Shown: piece by piece, positions 63,576-64,000 of the stretch
Position numbering within the stretch: position 1 is the first letter of the stretch
Layout of the letters: each line of letters starts with the position of its first letter
Assembly (NCBI GenBank): GCA_934120715.1
Contig: CAKOUW010000001.1
Location: forward strand, 124,001-188,000
Source: an uncultured Bacilli bacterium
GTDB lineage: Bacteria; Bacillota_I; Bacilli_A; RF39; UBA660
Direction of reading: 5' to 3'
Length of the DNA stretch: 64,000 nt
Notes under the pieces: model-generated
Databases searched by the model: none
Told to the model about the DNA's origin: nothing
What the model saw: only the letters and a program-made list of their open reading frames with translations
Position numbers and translations under genes: made by a program

Positions 63576-64000
63576 ATGAGTAGGAATGTAAAAAAGAAAA
63601 AGAGTAATAAAAAAGAAGTGGACAATGAGGCAATTCAAACTTTAAATGAGAATGTTGTTGAGACTGAAATTAATGATACTCAAGATATAGTAATAGAGAA
63701 GAAAGTTAATAAGAAAAAAGTTGTTTTAGCTTCTATTTTAATATTAGGAATGGTTTTGATACTGTGTTTAACTCTTTTATTTCCAATAATTACTTTAAAG
63801 GGTAAAAAGACTGTATTAATTAATTATAAGGAAAAATATAAGGAAGCTGGATATTCTGCTTCTTTTTTGGGACAGGATTTAACTAAAAAAGTTAAGGTTA
63901 AGGGAAAGGTTAATTCTTCGAAACTTGGGAAATATAAAATTATTTATGAAGTTAAAGGATTTTTTAAGCGTAGGGTAGTTAGAACAGTTGTTGTTGCTGA
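63576..64000 (+). CDS. Membrane-anchored protein with outer Ig-like (DUF5011-like) repeat, 3' end outside window
   Basis: Starts at ATG 63576 behind GGAGTG and is open to the window end. A Lys-rich cytosolic segment of about 55 residues (NVKKKKSNKKEVDN, VNKKKVV) precedes one membrane helix (LASILILGMVLILCLTLLFP). Outside it reads INYKEKYKEAGYSASFLGQD and KLGKYKIIYEVKGFFKRRVV, typical of DUF5011-type bacterial Ig-like domains. In related genomes such domains often precede wall-active enzymes, but that part is not visible. Confidence 0.7.
   Translation, partial: MSRNVKKKKSNKKEVDNEAIQTLNENVVETEINDTQDIVIEKKVNKKKVVLASILILGMVLILCLTLLFPIITLKGKKTVLINYKEKYKEAGYSASFLGQDLTKKVKVKGKVNSSKLGKYKIIYEVKGFFKRRVVRTVVVA

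Noticed and set aside
1..64000. CRISPR arrays, tRNA or rRNA genes
   Set aside because: I saw no regularly spaced repeats and no cloverleaf or rRNA-like stretch, though a short tRNA could be missed by eye.

Overview
The window is AT-rich chromosomal DNA from a low-GC, Gram-positive-type bacterium. Ribosome binding sites are classical (GGAGG/AAGGAG), TGA serves as a stop codon, and most genes lie on the + strand. Gene order follows Bacilli: rimM-trmD-rplS, rbgA-rnhB, topA-xerC, comN-secDF-relA-dtd-hisS-aspS, and murG-murB-divIB-ftsA-ftsZ followed by a sporulation sigma factor. A small acid-soluble spore protein (SspI type) and a SigK-type pro-sigma factor indicate sporulation ancestry or capability. 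LexA with matching operators shows a Bacillus-type SOS system. I infer an uncultured gut-type member of the Bacilli/Erysipelotrichia-like or RF39/RFN20-like radiation; this is inference, since no rRNA is present.

Layout. 1-9.3 kb: translation genes (rplT end, rpsB, tsf, frr, rimM, trmD, rplS with a likely L19 leader), a polyprenyl synthase, sspI on the minus strand and signal peptidase I. 9.3-26.4 kb: a long accessory block between lepB and rbgA, which are usually close together. It holds an SPFH/zinc-ribbon membrane pair, an ASCH protein, a divergent deformylase, membrane proteins, a metallophosphoesterase, tsaC, copZ-copA, a queuosine salvage glycosylase, acetyltransferases, a kinase-like protein, a broken dinD and an OLD-family ATPase-TOPRIM gene abutting rbgA. 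26.4-41.2 kb: conserved housekeeping (rbgA, rnhB, topA, xerC, comN, secDF, a RelA whose hydrolase site is lost, dtd, an AI-2E family permease, and hisS-aspS behind a T-box that reads best as aspartate-specific).

41.2-52.3 kb: a hydrolase, a probable 6S RNA, a LexA-box promoter followed by a decayed TnpB end and a repeated right-end/omegaRNA-like element, tcdA, lexA with a divergent SOS-promoted 51-residue membrane peptide, polA, an ASCH-kinase fusion, mutM, gmk and tmcAL. 52.5-60.4 kb: the division and wall cluster (murG, murB, divIB, two GT-C-like membrane proteins, ftsA, ftsZ). 60.4-64 kb: an arginase-fold protein that has lost nearly all metal ligands, a VanZ-like protein, a strongly promoted unknown, sigK, and the start of a membrane-anchored protein cut by the window end.

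The most notable points are: (1) the pseudo-arginase next to ftsZ; (2) near-identical SAP-like tails on ribosomal proteins L20 and S2; (3) the LexA circuit, with three operators visible in promoters; (4) two copies of a conserved element, one directly behind a TnpB remnant; (5) signs that the dinD/OLD defence cargo was inserted at the 5' end of rbgA, leaving a decayed copy of the old gene start; (6) the SPFH protein paired with an SPFH-half/zinc-ribbon fusion; and (7) a cysteine-rich tail on HisRS.
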